Assembly (NCBI GenBank): GCA_024330185.1
Contig: JANDLV010000020.1
Location: 1 to 62,108, forward strand
Origin: Candidatus Siliceabacter maunaloa
GTDB taxonomy: Bacteria; Actinomycetota; Thermoleophilia; Solirubrobacterales; Solirubrobacteraceae
Direction: 5' to 3'
Length of the DNA: 62,108 nt
In this document: one piece after another, positions 25,407 through 34,131 of the stretch
How positions within the stretch are numbered: the first letter of the stretch is position 1
Layout: each line of letters opens with the position of its first letter
Program-made: the position numbers and the translations under genes
The notes under the pieces: generated by a model
Databases searched by the model: none
Told to the model about the DNA's origin: nothing
What the model saw: the letters and a program-made list of their open reading frames with translations, nothing else

Positions 25407-25434
25407 AGCGCCTCGGCTTGCCGGCCGGGGCGCT
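25407..25434. terminator. hairpin downstream of drmD
   Basis: Arms 25407-25416 and 25425-25434 pair over 10 positions with one G-U. It is about 110 bases beyond the drmD stop in the drmD direction and may end that transcript. No T run is present on that side. Confidence 0.35.
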
Positions 25435-25542
25435 TCTCTTTGGGAGGCACATAGGCCCGAGCATGATGCCGGTGGGATCGGACGGGATTGGGCCGGAGAC
25501 GACTACCCCGCCTACTCGCTTGCTCGTCGCGGGCAACGCCCC

Positions 25543-28500
25543 TCACAGCCGCCCGCCCTCGGGCACGAGCAGCGTGACCGCGGCGGGGAACAGGCGGTGG
25601 GTCGGCTCGGCGTAGCGGCGGTCGATGGCCGCCTGCTCGGTGGCGATCTCGCCCGGGATCGCGTCGAGGCGCTCGCGCAGCGCGTCGCGGTCGCGCTGGA
25701 TCTGGCGGCGGTCGTCGGCGTCGAGCTCGAGGCCGGTGATGAGCTGGAGTTGGTTGTCGCCCTCGCCGAAGGCCTCGCGGCGGATGGTCGCCTCGAGCTC
25801 GGTCAGCGTCGCGGCGACGTGCTCGCGCTCCTCGGTCGCCCGGCGGCCCAGCGTGGCGGTGAGGTCGCGGGCGCGCTCGCCGGCGCGGGCCTCGAGCGCA
25901 GCGCGCAGCAGGCCTCCGCCTGCGCCAGCCGCACGACGAGCCGCTCGCGCAGCGGGACGGGCGGCGTGGTGTCGCGCGCGGCCGCCAGCGCCGCCTCGGT
26001 CGCGCCCACGTTCAGGCGCTCGCCGCGGCCGTCGTCGGCGGGGACCCGCAGGCCCGCGGCGATGAGCTGCTCGTGCAGACGGTGGCCGCTGGCGCCGGTG
26101 ATGACCAGGCGGCCGTGGGCGACGGCCACGGGCGCGCCCAGCGACGGGTCGGCGTAGCGGATCGCGACCCGGTGCAGGCGACGGCCGGTGCCCCACACCT
26201 CGGCGCGCAGCAGCGACATTGCGAGCGCCACGAGGCGGTGACCGAGGTGGGCCAGCACGACGTCGGTGCGCCCGCGGGCCAGCTCGTGGTCGAAGGTGAT
26301 CGGGCGGCGCTGCTCGGGGCGGGTGGGATGCTCCAGGCCGATCGTGGCCGCAGCCCAGCTCGCGGTCAACGCGGGCACGGCCCAGGTGCCCGGCTCCTCG
26401 CCGGGGCGCAGCGGCGGCTGGCGGGCCAGCTCCAGCGCCGTGTGCACCACGCGCTCGACGCGCTGGGGGCGCAGGTGCAGCGCCTCGCGGCTGGCGTCCA
26501 GCTCGTCGCGCAGGCGGGCGACGCGCTCGTCCATCGTGCGCTGCTGGGTCAGCAGCGCGCGCAGGGCGCGGGAGTCGCCAAGCCGCGTGTCGTCGAGGGT
26601 CGCGCGGCGCCCGAGCATCGCCTCCTCGACCTGGCGGGCGATCACCGGGCCGGCGCTGCCCAGGTCCTCGCGGATCTGGGCCACCTTGCGCACGACGCGA
26701 GCGAGGAAGTCCAGGTCGCCGTCCAGCGTGCCGTCGGCGCCCCGGCGGGCGTCCTCCCAGCCGGCGCTGACGCAGTGGTGGACGAGCACCTCGGCGGCGG
26801 TCTGGCCGTGGCGGTCGATGCGGCCGTTGCGCTGCTCCAGGCGGTTGGGGTTCCAGGGGATCTCGGCGTGGGCGAGCAGGTGGCACCGGCGCTGCAGCGA
26901 GATGCCCTCCGACGCCGCGTCGGTGGCCAGGAGCACGCGGACCGGGTGATCGGTGGGCGGCTCCTGCCACACGGCCTTGATGCGCTCGCGCTGCTCGTCG
27001 TCGGTGGTGCCGTCCAGCAGCGCCACCCGCTCCCCGGCGATCCCGCGTGCGGCCAGGCGCTCCTGCAGATAGCGCTGGGTGGCGCGGTACTCGGTGAACA
27101 CGATCACGCGCTCGTCGGTGAACGTCTTCTCCGGCCGGACGTTCTCGGCGACCCAGTCCAGCAGCCGCGCTGTCCGTGCGTCCTCGGTCACCGCGGCCCG
27201 CTGCGCCCAGCCGTGCATCCGCTCCAGCAGCTCCTGCTCCTGCGCGCTGGGGGTGTCGCGCTCGGTACGGGCGGTGGCGCGTAGCGCCTCGCGGGTCGCG
27301 GCGCCCACGCCTTCCTCGGCTCGCTCCTCGTCGAGGTCCAGGCCCACGTCCTCGAAGAGCCGCTCGAGCACTGCGGGCGCGGGAGCCGGCGGTGGCGCGG
27401 CGCCCCCGCGGCGAAGCGTCTCGCGGTGGACCTCGAGCGTGCGCAGGAAGGCGGCAGGGGAGGAGAACAGACGCTTCTTGAGCAGCGTCACCACGAAGTC
27501 GGAGGCCAGCGTCTGTGCGCGCCCGCCCTGTAACCGGCCCGCGCGGGCGGCGCCGTAGGCGACCAGGTCGGCGTGCACGGCGCGCTCGTCGGCGGGGTGC
27601 TCGACTTCGAGCATCACGACCCTGCGCAGCGGGAAGCGCGGGCTGCCGTCGGCGTTGCGCAGGTCCTGCTTCAGCCGGCGGACCGTGACCTCGCGCGTGG
27701 CCTCGGGGGTGGGCCGGATCCCGCGAGCGAAGCGGTGAGGGTCCAGCAGCTCCAGCAACGCGGCGAACGAGTTCTCGTACCCGTTGTGCGGGGTGGCCGA
27801 GAGGAAGAGCCGGTGCTCGCAGTGGGGGGCCAGCGTGCGGACCGCCGCGGTGCGCAGCGTGTCGCGGGCGTAGCGCCCGCCCGCGCCGGCCGGCGCACAG
27901 TTGTGGACCTCGTCCACGATCAGGACGTCGTAGCGGCGCGGGATCTCGGGGTGGGGCGGCAGCACCTCGCGCAGCAGGCGCATCCCCAGCTCTCCCTTGA
28001 GCCAGTCGATGGAGACGATCAGGCGCGGGAAGTGGGCGAAGGGGTTGGCGCCGATGCCCCGCGACCGGCGCAACTGGCCCAGCAGCTCGCGGTCGACGAT
28101 GCGGAACTCCAGTCCGAACTTCTCGCGCATCTCGTCGCGCCACTGCACCTGCAGGGCGGCGGGACAGACGACGAGCGCGGTGCGCGCGCGGTGGCGCAGC
28201 AGCAGCTCCTGCACGACGAGGCCCGCCTCGATGGTCTTGCCCAGGCCGACGTCGTCGGCCACCAGCAGCGTCGTGCGCGGCATGCGCAGGGCGCGCACCA
28301 GCGGCTCGAGCTGGAAGTCCTCGATGGTGATGCCGCTGCGAAAGGGCGCCTGCAGCGAGCGCTGGTCGGCGCTGGTGACCGCTCCCCAGCGCACCGCGTC
28401 GAGGAAGGCATCGAGCTGGGCGGGGTCGTCGAGGCGGTCTGCGGCCAGCGCGGGGAGCTGGGCCTGCTCGATGACCTTCGTGCCGGGCTCTATCTCCCAT

Positions 28501-28730
28501 ACGACCTCCAGCTCCTCGCCGGTGGCATCGTCCTCCACGGAGACCAACGAGACGAGGTGCTGGACGGTGCGACCGTCGCGGGCGGCTTGTGCGTCGCGGG
28601 CGACGCCGGCGACCACCCACATGCGCCCCCGGACCCGCGCGAGCTGACCCTCCTCGGGCGCGGCGGCCGGCGGCCGGCGCGGGAGTCCCTCGTCGGTCGA
28701 CGCCACGGCGTCGATCGTCGTCAGCCCCAT
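25543..28730 (-). pseudogene. drmD: DISARM SNF2-like helicase drmD with a C-terminal frameshift
   Basis: From ATG 28730 the protein matches DrmD: an N-terminal domain (ARVRGRMWVVAG), Walker A region LLVADDVGLGKTIEAGL near residue 159, DEVH at 273-276, LFLSATPHNGYE, and the C-terminal helicase motifs ATDAASEGISLQ and RNGRIDRHGQT. The frame is intact for about 940 residues, then shifts near 25915 and stops at 25803. The other frame supplies the native tail (LLRAALEARAGERARDLTAT onward) to 25543. The loss would remove about 120 residues. DrmD is the class 1 DISARM helicase; here it is separated from the methylase remnant by 6 kb of other genes. Confidence 0.8.
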
Positions 28731-28785
28731 CGATCCGATGGTACCTGTGGGGAGGCGAGCGAGCTTGGCGTCGCCCGTCGGCGCT

Positions 28786-28814
28786 TGTCGCTATTCTGTC
28801 GCCAGGTAGCGACA
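28786..28814. promoter_or_regulatory. operator-like palindrome before the Xre-RES pair
   Basis: A perfect inverted repeat TGTCGCTA (28786-28793) and TAGCGACA (28807-28814) with a 13-base spacer lies 28 bases before the antitoxin start, in the divergent region shared with drmD. Its position fits autoregulation by the Xre-type antitoxin, as known for the family. A GGAGGGG follows ahead of GTG 28842. Confidence 0.65.
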
Positions 28815-28841
28815 TAGCGTGACCGGAGGGGAGCAGACACA

Positions 28842-29522
28842 GTGGCGGTCCTAGAGGAGGTGGAGCGGCGCGCGCTCGAGGATGTCGACACGGCGCTGTC
28901 TGAAATCCAGGTGAGCTTGGAGGAGGCTGCGCGCAGGGGCGCCTTGGATGTCGAGGTGTTGGAGCGCATGGCCGAGACGGTCAAGGAGATGGCCGGCCGG
29001 CTGAACGACAGCTTGCCGCCGCAGGTCGATGCGCATACGGCAGATGAGATCCGACGGCGGCTGCTTTCGGTGCTGACCCACCCTCGGGGCGAGGGGTCGG
29101 ACCTCGACGTCGCCGACCACGTGCTGATGGAGATGGAGGCGGTGCGCCACATCCTGCGCGACCTGTTGCAGGAGCAACCGCCGATCGAGTTGCGTGACGC
29201 TGGACGCATCGTGGCGCTGCTGGAGGAGTGGCTGCCGTCGGTCAGCGTCGCGCAGCTCGCGGGCCTCCTGGGCCTGTCCGGCCGCCAGCTGCAGCGCTAT
29301 CGACGCGAGGGCGGGGCGGCGAGCGCGCGAGCGCAGCTTGTCGCACGCCTGGTGGCCATCCTGCGTCATGCATGGACCGGTGAGGGCGTGGTGGCGTGGT
29401 TCGATCGCGGGCGCCACGACCTTGCGGGCAAGCGGCCGATGGATCTCCTCGACGAGCCGGGTGCCAACGAGAGGGCACTGGTGTTGGCGGCCCGGGCTGG
29501 ACGCGTTCAGGGTGGCGTCTGA
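28842..29522 (+). CDS. Xre/MbcA/ParS-type antitoxin
   Basis: A 226-residue protein whose C-terminal third is the toxin-binding domain of Xre/MbcA/ParS antitoxins: LLGLSGRQLQRYRREG (helix-turn-helix), then AILRHAWTGEGVVAWFDRGR and KRPMDLLDEP. The N-terminal 110 residues form a helical extension. It should bind and silence the RES toxin encoded by the next gene (11-base overlap) and repress the operon through the palindrome upstream. Confidence 0.8.
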   Translation: MAVLEEVERRALEDVDTALSEIQVSLEEAARRGALDVEVLERMAETVKEMAGRLNDSLPPQVDAHTADEIRRRLLSVLTHPRGEGSDLDVADHVLMEMEAVRHILRDLLQEQPPIELRDAGRIVALLEEWLPSVSVAQLAGLLGLSGRQLQRYRREGGAASARAQLVARLVAILRHAWTGEGVVAWFDRGRHDLAGKRPMDLLDEPGANERALVLAARAGRVQGGV

Positions 29523-30102
29523 GCAGACCGCGCTGCCCATCAGTGCTCCGGGGACGCTCACCGCGTTTCGCTTCTCCACCTACGACGTGCCGTTCTGGGC
29601 GCGCCCCAACACCAGGGCCGGGCGATGGAACCGGGTCGGCGACGACCCGACGCAGTACTGGTCGCTGAGCCCTGCCGGCGCGTGGGCGGAGCTGATCCGT
29701 GCAGAAGGCCTGACGAGGGAGCGCGAGCTTGACCTGGTCCAGATGCCGCTGTGGGTGTGCACGGTGCCGGCAACACTGATGCACGATCTCCACGACCCGG
29801 GTGTCCAGGCGAGCTACGGGCTTGACTTCACCGACTTGATCGACGACGACCACACCGCCTGCCAGGCCGCGGCCAGGGCGTTACGGGCTGATTGCCCTGG
29901 GGTGATCGCGCCGTGCCCCGCGCTGGACGGCCACGCCAACCTCACGCTCTTCGGTGCGCGTCGCGCGATCGAGTGGCTGAGCCAGCCGGCCCTCGCCTCG
30001 ACGATCCCCGCAGCGGTGGCCGCCATCGGCCGCCCGCCGAGAGATCTCCTCGCGCGCGTGCGCCGACCGTCGACGCCGAGCCCGCAGGCCCAGCTGTTCT
30101 AG
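29512..30102 (+). CDS. RES-domain toxin (NAD+ phosphorylase family)
   Basis: A 196-residue RES family protein, toxins that deplete NAD+ (MbcT, Res). The diagnostic Arg and following region FRFSTYDVPFWARPNTRAGR and the Glu/Ser block YWSLSPAGAWAELIRAEGL are intact. GTG 29512 overlaps the antitoxin gene, giving tight coupling. Unlike most of the neighbouring island genes, both members of this pair appear functional. Confidence 0.85.
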   Translation: MASEQTALPISAPGTLTAFRFSTYDVPFWARPNTRAGRWNRVGDDPTQYWSLSPAGAWAELIRAEGLTRERELDLVQMPLWVCTVPATLMHDLHDPGVQASYGLDFTDLIDDDHTACQAAARALRADCPGVIAPCPALDGHANLTLFGARRAIEWLSQPALASTIPAAVAAIGRPPRDLLARVRRPSTPSPQAQLF

Positions 30103-30143
30103 CGGATACCCGCCGCGGGAGCGGCCCCGACCACCGGCCGACG

Positions 30144-30806
30144 TCAGTCCAGCGGGCGGATGGCGCGCTTGGGCGGGGCCGTGCCGAACACGGCGTCCCA
30201 GTAGGGCGCGCTGACGCCGAAGGCGGTCGTGTCGTCCTGGAAGTGGTGACGCATGTGCGCCTCGCGCAGGTGGCGCCCGATCCGCCCCTGCGGCGCGCGG
30301 TGGTGCAGCCAGTAGTGGGTCATGTCGTAGACGAGGTACCCCGCCAGGAAGCCGCTGCCCACGCCCGCCCACAGCGCGTCGCCGAGGAAGAGCCAGAACG
30401 CGAGCAGGAAGAGCCCGGCCAGGGGCACCGACGCCGAGGGCGGCATGACCAGCCGTCGCGGGTCGCTGGGGTGGTCGTGATGCACCCCGTGGACTAGGTG
30501 GTGCAGCCGCGCGCCGATCCCGCCCGAGGGCTCGAAGTGGAAGACGACCCGGTGCAGCCAGTACTCGGTGATGGTCCACAGCACGTAGCCGGCGACGACC
30601 AGGCCGGCCAGCGCGAGGACGCTCACCTGTCCGGCCCCGAGGACGGCCAGGACGACGATCGCCGGGACGAAGATGGCCACGGGGACGCCCGGGTGCACGC
30701 GCGTGAGGCGGTCCATCCACGGTGATGCGAACAGCGGCGGCGACGCGCGGAGCTGCTCGGCGCGGGAGGGGACGGCGGGCTGGGCGAGAGGGGTGGGGTC
30801 GGGCAT
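30144..30806 (-). CDS. sterol desaturase/fatty acid hydroxylase family protein
   Basis: A 220-residue membrane di-iron enzyme. The His clusters are complete: TEYWLHR, HHLVHGVHHDHP, MTHYWLHHR and HMRHHF, set between four hydrophobic segments. By length and motif it resembles fatty-acid 2-hydroxylases rather than sterol C5 desaturases. ATG 30806 was chosen. It marks the return to ordinary chromosome after the island. Confidence 0.85.
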   Translation of the reverse strand: MPDPTPLAQPAVPSRAEQLRASPPLFASPWMDRLTRVHPGVPVAIFVPAIVVLAVLGAGQVSVLALAGLVVAGYVLWTITEYWLHRVVFHFEPSGGIGARLHHLVHGVHHDHPSDPRRLVMPPSASVPLAGLFLLAFWLFLGDALWAGVGSGFLAGYLVYDMTHYWLHHRAPQGRIGRHLREAHMRHHFQDDTTAFGVSAPYWDAVFGTAPPKRAIRPLD

Positions 30807-30896
30807 GGCGCGAGGGGCCTGGTCTGTTGCGATCCTGTGAACCGCAAGGGCCGGTTGCTCCGATGGTGTGCCGTCCAACCCTACGCGTCAGCCGGG

Positions 30897-31140
30897 CTAC
30901 GGGACAAGGCCGGCGTCGCCCGCGCGACGCCCGCGCGCGTGGGCCAGCGCGTCCTCCACGCAGGCGCGGCGGACCTCATGCGGATCGACGGCGTAGGTCT
31001 GCGGCGTCCCGCCCGGCCCGCGGCGCACCGCTACGCGTACACGCGCGAGGTGCATGGTGCCCAGCGGGCGCCAGGGCCTGCGCGTCGACCTCGCCCAGCA
31101 GCGCGTCGAGGTCGTCGAGTAGGAGCTGACCGTCTGCACG
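30897..31140 (-). other. possible small frameshifted gene in the 30807-31157 gap
   Basis: The 350-base gap between the hydroxylase and the acyl-CoA dehydrogenase has no convincing intact gene. On the minus strand a coding-like stretch ([20 protein letters not shown], about 31070-31130) is followed, in another frame, by ATG 31055 to 30897 (52 residues, TYAVDPHEVRRACVEDALA). Together they look like one small gene with a frameshift. Its family is unknown. Confidence 0.25.
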
Positions 31141-31157
31141 AACGTTACATTGCCGCC

Positions 31158-32420
31158 ATGGAAGCCTCCACCTTTGACACCATGGCCGCCGACACCGCCG
31201 ACGGCCAGCCGACCTTCACCCTCGAGCTCAACCAGGACCAGAAGGACATCCGCGACTGGGTCCACGGCTTCGCAGAGGGCGTCGTGCGCCCCGCCGCCGC
31301 CGAGTGGGACGAGCGCGAGGAGACCCCCTGGCCGATCATCCAGGAGGCCGCCAAGATCGGCCTCTACGGCTTCGAGGGTCTGGCCCAGTTCTTCGCCGAC
31401 CCAACCGGGCTGACCCTTCCCGTGGTCAACGAGGAGCTCTTCTGGGGCGACGCGGGCATCGGCATGGCCATCATGGGCACGGGCCTGGCCGTCGCCGCGA
31501 TCTTCGGCCAGGGGACCCCGGAGCAGATGGGCGAATGGATCCCCCGCTGCTTCGGCAGCGTCGAGGAGCCCAAGGTCGCCGCGTTCTGCTCCTCTGAGCC
31601 CGACGCGGGGTCGGACGTCTCGGCCATGCGCACCGGCGCCAAGTACGACGCGACGACCGACGAGTGGGTGCTCAACGGGCAGAAGGCCTGGGCGACCAAC
31701 GGCGGCATCGCCGACGTCCACGTGATCATCGCCAGCGTCGACCGCGAGCTGGGCGCCCGCGGCCACGCGGCGTTCCTGGTGCCCATCGAGGCCGCCGGGA
31801 TCGAGCAGGGCGCCAAGGTCAAGAAGCACGGCCTGCGCGCCTCGCACACATCCGACGTCCACCTCGACGACTGCCGCATTCCCGCCGCCGACGTGCTGGG
31901 CGGCAAGGAGAAGCTCGACGAGCGCCTTGCTCGCGTGCGCGAGGGCAAGAAGAGCTCGGGCCAGGCCGCGATGCAGACATTCGAAGCCAGCCGTCCGACC
32001 GTCGGCGCCCAGGCCGTCGGCATCGCCCGCGCGGCCTACGAGTACTCGCTGGCCTACGCCAAGGAGCGCAAGCAGTTCGGCCGCCCGATCATCGACAACC
32101 AGTCGATCGCCTTCACGCTGGCCGACATGAAGATGGAGATCGACGCCGCCCGGCTGCTCGTGTGGCGCGCCGCCTGGATGGGGCGCAGCGGCCACCGCTT
32201 CGAGAACGCCGAGGGCTCGATGAGCAAGCTCAAGGCCGGCGAGGTCGCCGTCATGTGCGGCGAGCGCGCGATCCAGATCCTGGGCGGCAACGGCTACACG
32301 CGCGAGTTCCCCGTCGAGCGCTGGGCGCGCGACGCGAAGATCTACACGATCTTCGAGGGCACGAGCGAGATCCAGCGCCTCGTGATCGCGCGCGCGATCA
32401 GCGGGCTGCGCATCCGGTAG
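31158..32420 (+). CDS. acyl-CoA dehydrogenase
   Basis: A 420-residue FAD enzyme of fatty-acid or branched-chain acyl-CoA oxidation. Family features: FCSSEPDAGSDVSAM (substrate/FAD loop), NGQKAWATNGGIADV, RKQFGRPIIDNQ, LGGNGYTREFPVERWARDAK, and TIFEGTSEIQRLVIAR carrying the catalytic-region Glu. Length is normal. ATG 31158 starts it. The chain-length preference cannot be told. Confidence 0.9.
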   Translation: MEASTFDTMAADTADGQPTFTLELNQDQKDIRDWVHGFAEGVVRPAAAEWDEREETPWPIIQEAAKIGLYGFEGLAQFFADPTGLTLPVVNEELFWGDAGIGMAIMGTGLAVAAIFGQGTPEQMGEWIPRCFGSVEEPKVAAFCSSEPDAGSDVSAMRTGAKYDATTDEWVLNGQKAWATNGGIADVHVIIASVDRELGARGHAAFLVPIEAAGIEQGAKVKKHGLRASHTSDVHLDDCRIPAADVLGGKEKLDERLARVREGKKSSGQAAMQTFEASRPTVGAQAVGIARAAYEYSLAYAKERKQFGRPIIDNQSIAFTLADMKMEIDAARLLVWRAAWMGRSGHRFENAEGSMSKLKAGEVAVMCGERAIQILGGNGYTREFPVERWARDAKIYTIFEGTSEIQRLVIARAISGLRIR

Positions 32421-32484
32421 CGGGTGACGCCTACTAGTATCAATTGACTCAAGCACGCCGGGCGGGTTGTCGATGTAGACATGG

Positions 32485-33981
32485 ATGGGCGCTGCGACGA
32501 CCGTTGTCACTCCGCGCCGTCTCGGGCTCCCACTGCGGGCGCTGGGGGACGAGCGCTTGGTCCGCCTGGCGGCGGCGGGGAACAGCGATGCGCTCGCGGC
32601 GATCTTCGAGCGCCATCACCAGGCGCTGTATCGCTACTGCCGTGCGCTGCTGGGCAGCGCGGAGGACGCGGAGGACGCCCTGCAGAACGCGATGGCGCGT
32701 GTGGTGCGGGCGCTGCCGGGCGAGACCCGCGAACTCGCCCTGAAGCCCTGGCTGTATCGGATAGCGCACAACGAGGCGATGCGCATCGCGGGACGCCAGC
32801 GGCCGCAGGGGTCCCTGGAGGAGGCCGAGGAGGTGGCGGCGCGCCCCGAGGCGGAGGGTCGGGAGGCGCGCGAGCGCCTGGGGGCGCTGCTGGCCGACCT
32901 GCGCGAGCTGAGCGAGCGCCAGCGCGGGGCGTTGGTACTGCGCGAACTGGAGGGCGCGAGCTTCGCGCACATCGCGTCGGTCTTCGGGGGCAGCGAGGCG
33001 GCGGCCAAGCAGACGGTGTACGAGGCGCGGGTATGCCTCGCCGACTTCGCCCGGGGGCGGGCCATGGAATGTGACGAGGTGACCCACGCGCTGTCGGACC
33101 GTGACCGCCGCCGGCTGCGCGGCCGGCCGGTGCGCGGCCACCTGCGCGCGTGCAGGGAGTGCAGCGCCTTCGCGGAGGCTTTGCGTCTCCGCCCGCAGGA
33201 GTTGCGCGCGCTCGCGCCGCCGCTCGCCGCTCCCGTCGCCGCGGCGCTGTTGGGCAAGCTGCTGGGCGGCGGAGGTGGGGGCGCTGCCGGTGGCCTGGGC
33301 ACCTCGTCGGCGACCGGTGGCGCGCTGGCCTCGCTCTCGCTGCCCTCCTTCGCCCTGAAGGGGCTGGCCACGGTCGCGGTGGCCACGAGTGTCGCGGTCG
33401 GTGCCGAACAGCTTGCGCCGGGCCTGCCCGACGGGGGCGGCGGGCCGGCCGCGATCACCCAGGGCGAGGCTGGGGACAGCGCCGGCGACCGCGATGGCGA
33501 GGAGGACGGGCGACGGGACGGGACCCAGAGCCGCGACGATCGAGAAAGAGCGGGGCGCGAGCCCGGCGGGGCTCGCGACGAGCGCGAGACGAGCGTCGCT
33601 GAGGCGACGCGCGGAGAGAGCGGGGACCGCTCGGGTCCAGACGCGGGCCGCCCCGTGGTGGCCGATCGCTCATCGGGGCGCGCCGTCCCCGCGTCCGGCG
33701 AGCCCGGGAGCTCGCCGGTGGGCGGCTCCCGGGGGCCATGGGAAGGCAGTGGCGCGCGCCCCGGCCGCGGCCCGATCGGCGACGCGCCCCGCCCGTCCGC
33801 GCCGTCTTCTCCGGGCGGGCCACGCCAGGCGCCCGCCCCACGCGGGGACGCGCCCGAGGCCACCGCGCCCTCGGCCAGGCCGAGTCCCCTCCCGCGTGCT
33901 CCAGCGCTGCCCTCCGCCCCCGATGTCGTCGCGCCCACGGTGCCCGCCGAAGCCGGCGCGGGCCGCGGCTCCGGGCGCTGA
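32485..33981 (+). CDS. ECF sigma factor fused to a zinc anti-sigma domain, membrane segment and disordered tail
   Basis: A 498-residue fusion. Residues 20-195 are an ECF sigma: region 2 around YRYCRALLGSAEDAEDALQN and region 4 around LRELEGASFAHIASVFGGSE. It runs straight into a zf-HC2 zinc anti-sigma motif C196...H219-x3-C223-x2-C226. Next comes a Gly-rich linker, a membrane helix at about 289-307, and some 190 residues of Pro/Gly/Asp/Arg-rich disordered sequence presumably outside the cell. A sigma held to the membrane by its own anti-sigma domain would need cleavage or a conformational change to act. Confidence 0.8.
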   Translation: MGAATTVVTPRRLGLPLRALGDERLVRLAAAGNSDALAAIFERHHQALYRYCRALLGSAEDAEDALQNAMARVVRALPGETRELALKPWLYRIAHNEAMRIAGRQRPQGSLEEAEEVAARPEAEGREARERLGALLADLRELSERQRGALVLRELEGASFAHIASVFGGSEAAAKQTVYEARVCLADFARGRAMECDEVTHALSDRDRRRLRGRPVRGHLRACRECSAFAEALRLRPQELRALAPPLAAPVAAALLGKLLGGGGGGAAGGLGTSSATGGALASLSLPSFALKGLATVAVATSVAVGAEQLAPGLPDGGGGPAAITQGEAGDSAGDRDGEEDGRRDGTQSRDDRERAGREPGGARDERETSVAEATRGESGDRSGPDAGRPVVADRSSGRAVPASGEPGSSPVGGSRGPWEGSGARPGRGPIGDAPRPSAPSSPGGPRQAPAPRGDAPEATAPSARPSPLPRAPALPSAPDVVAPTVPAEAGAGRGSGR

Positions 33982-34051
33982 GTCACGCCCGCGCGAACTT
34001 CTGCCGATATCGCCTTACGGAACCCGGTGCGCCCGGTTTCTGTTCTTGACA

Positions 34052-34121
34052 ATGGCAAACCCGTCGAGAGGCGGGGGCGCAAAACCAGGGGTCTCCTGCG
34101 TGGGAGATCGCCCAGTTGCCA
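34052..34121 (+). promoter_or_regulatory. cyclic di-GMP-I (GEMM-I) riboswitch
   Basis: The segment matches the GEMM-I aptamer. P1 is TGGCAA (34053-34058) with TTGCCA (34116-34121). P2 is CCCGTC-GAGA-GGCGGG with the GNRA tetraloop that docks in the P3 receptor. Then comes the conserved GGGGCGCAAAACC (consensus GGGACGCAAAGCC) and P3 GGTCTCC/GGGAGAT. The 3' strand of P1 touches the AGGAGG ribosome site of the next gene, so ligand binding should control translation of the secreted protein at 34132. Confidence 0.85.
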
Positions 34122-34131
34122 GGAGGCATCG

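Noticed and set aside
16038-30102. An integrative element with attL/attR at tRNA-Tyr
   Set aside because: No integrase or duplicated tRNA 3' end could be found within the window, so only proximity supports it.
34052-34121. ydaO-type (c-di-AMP) riboswitch, often found before actinobacterial wall proteins
   Set aside because: The sequence fits GEMM-I elements in order and lacks the two-fold ydaO core motifs.
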